A stretch of 64,000 nucleotides of DNA from Roseitalea sp. (lineage in GTDB: Bacteria > Pseudomonadota > Alphaproteobacteria > Rhizobiales > Rhizobiaceae): NCBI GenBank assembly GCA_017642895.1, contig JAEPON010000010.1:62001-126000 (forward strand), given 5' to 3'. The translations under genes and the position numbers were made by a program. Positions 63,040-64,000 of this stretch are shown here, piece after piece (positions within the stretch are counted from its first letter, which is position 1; every line of letters begins with the position of its first letter). The notes below the pieces were generated by a model that made no database searches, had not been told where the DNA came from, and worked only from the letters and a program-made list of their open reading frames with translations.

Positions 63040-63699
63040 GTGACACTTGCAGCACTCATGACATCATTCGTGATGCAGTACGGAACCAATTATACGCGCC
63101 CGTCGGTTTCCGGCGATGCCCTGAACCTGCTCAATGCGGGCAACGGCGCCGCAACGGGCTTCAACACGCCTACCAGTCCGGTCTGGGGAAACTCGTCGGC
63201 GCACAAGGCGGCTGATGCGATCGCCACGATCATCGATCTTGTCGCGCAAAAAGGCAGCCAAGCGACAGGACTTCCGACGGCCGCGAACCGTAGTGACGTG
63301 GCGCGGTATCTGGCCGAAAGCAGCGAACGCGCCGACCCTGACAGCGACCTCATTCGCGCGCAGGTGGACGAAACCCTCGGTTTTGTCAAAGAAGCCGACG
63401 ATCCGTCGCTCTTTGCCGCCATTCGTGCCGGCACCGTGAAAATCGTTCATGCCGCCGATCTGGGACTGGTGTATGAGCGTCGGGTCGAGCACTTTTTCAC
63501 TGAAGACGGCCGTTACACCGGCGGTAAGGCCACTTACACCGAACAGCCCGGCTTCAATGAGGCGATGATGGTGACGGGAGAAGATGGCCGCCTTTATGAC
63601 CGCGCAACGGGCGACCGCGCGGGACGCATGCAGGTTTCCGGCATTCCCTTTTATCTCACCTGGACGCCGGGAGCCGGCGATGCCGCGGGCCAAAGCTGA
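63040..63699 (+). CDS. Hypothetical protein, no family recognised
   Basis: 219 residues from GTG 63040, chosen for the GGAGG five bases upstream; another GTG at 63022 is in frame. The N-terminal 70 residues are rich in Ser, Thr, Asn, Gly and Ala (TPTSPVWGNSSAHKAADAIA), like low-complexity leaders, but there is no convincing signal peptide or membrane helix. The later part is acidic and mixed, with EHFFTEDGRYTGGKATYTEQ and Tyr-rich strands. I cannot assign a function. Confidence 0.6.
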   Translation: MTLAALMTSFVMQYGTNYTRPSVSGDALNLLNAGNGAATGFNTPTSPVWGNSSAHKAADAIATIIDLVAQKGSQATGLPTAANRSDVARYLAESSERADPDSDLIRAQVDETLGFVKEADDPSLFAAIRAGTVKIVHAADLGLVYERRVEHFFTEDGRYTGGKATYTEQPGFNEAMMVTGEDGRLYDRATGDRAGRMQVSGIPFYLTWTPGAGDAAGQS

Positions 63700-63827
63700 C
63701 CGGTTGGGCGGGCCCATCTCGCCCGCCGGCCCCGCCGTCAGGCTGATCACACAGTTTTCGCAAAACTGACGGACAGATGTCATCGGCGTGTGATTTTCAG
63801 CATGGACCTCACCACCGGGAAACCACC

Positions 63828-64000
63828 ATGCCGCGCCAGTTCACCCTTGCCCTTCTCGCCACCGCCGCCTTGGGCGCGGCCACTGCCGATGCTTTTGCCG
63901 ACACGCCGGTCCAGCTCGGGCCGCGCCCGTTTTTCCTGATCGACAATATGGACGATGGCGACCTCAAGGAGGCGCTGGCCGCCTGCCAGGCCGGTCCTTT
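63828..64000 (+). CDS. Probable glycerophosphodiester phosphodiesterase, N-terminus (3' truncated by the window edge)
   Basis: 57 residues visible. Signal peptide ([20 protein letters not shown], cleavage before DTPVQ). The mature start [17 protein letters not shown] resembles the conserved opening of periplasmic GDPD enzymes of Hyphomicrobiales, which release glycerol-3-phosphate from phospholipid head groups. The catalytic His-Arg motif would lie beyond the window, so the assignment is tentative. Confidence 0.5.
   Translation, partial: MPRQFTLALLATAALGAATADAFADTPVQLGPRPFFLIDNMDDGDLKEALAACQAGP

Overview
The window looks like ordinary core chromosome of a high-GC alphaproteobacterium, most probably of the order Hyphomicrobiales (Rhizobiales). 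This is inferred from gene order and protein character: lptF-lptG-lptD-surA-pdxA-rsmA meeting gmk-yicC-mltG-fabF-acpP-fabG-fabD; rpsF-rpsR-DUF2232-rplI-dnaB-alr-radA-cvpA-purF; uvrC-pgsA-moaD-moaE; and palindromic intergenic repeats of a kind common in that order. I see no prophage, insertion sequence, CRISPR array, tRNA or rRNA gene. The coding strand changes often, genes are tightly packed, and several start/stop codons overlap as ATGA, GTGA or TAATG.

Layout. 1-1792 (+): end of an MFS transporter and ribonuclease D. 1728-8038 (-): CDP-alcohol phosphatidyltransferase, PerM-type permease, HdaA, polyphosphate kinase and exopolyphosphatase. 8206-12563 (+): purM-purN-rlmJ, then a small secreted protein, an RNase T2 lipoprotein and a GST-like protein, closed by a strong terminator. 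12626-13273 (-): outer-membrane beta-barrel. 13543-18809 (+): Ca/Na antiporter, pteridine-reductase-like SDR, uvrC, pgsA, moaD, moaE. 18824-22576: hemolysin III, thioesterase, ndk and an ABC-F ATPase on alternating strands. 22573-25218 (-): pepA-holC-membrane protein. 25449-33096 (+): LPS export, SurA-like chaperone, pdxA and rsmA. 33091-39512 (-): fatty acid synthesis (fabD, fabG, acpP, fabF), then mltG, yicC and gmk. 39612-43614: accessory-looking block with a LysR regulator facing an NAD(P)-binding reductase, an ABM-domain membrane protein and a DJ-1/PfpI protein, followed by a small membrane protein and a LysE exporter. 43852-53271 (+): ribosomal protein, replicative helicase, alanine racemase, RadA and purF block. 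53291-57892: an SDR and a long acyl-ACP-synthetase-like protein converging on pssA and psd. 58104-60348 (-): ArsR regulator and Atm1/HMT1-type ABC exporter. 60431-64000: LysM protein, LOG-family protein, an unrecognised protein and the start of a probable glycerophosphodiester phosphodiesterase.

How the genes work together: envelope construction dominates (LPS export, fatty acid and phospholipid synthesis with three CDP-alcohol phosphotransferases, peptidoglycan enzymes, outer-membrane protein), along with purine synthesis and DNA replication/repair.

I did not find a convincing new multi-gene system. The observations most worth checking are a perfect threefold 30-bp in-frame repeat inside the reductase gene at 40919-41011; an acyl-ACP synthetase fusion whose acyltransferase domain has lost its catalytic histidine and FPEG motifs; the 119-bp antisense overlap of that gene with pssA; the structured leader of rpsF; and a palindromic element at 58001-58080 with two mutually exclusive pairings.
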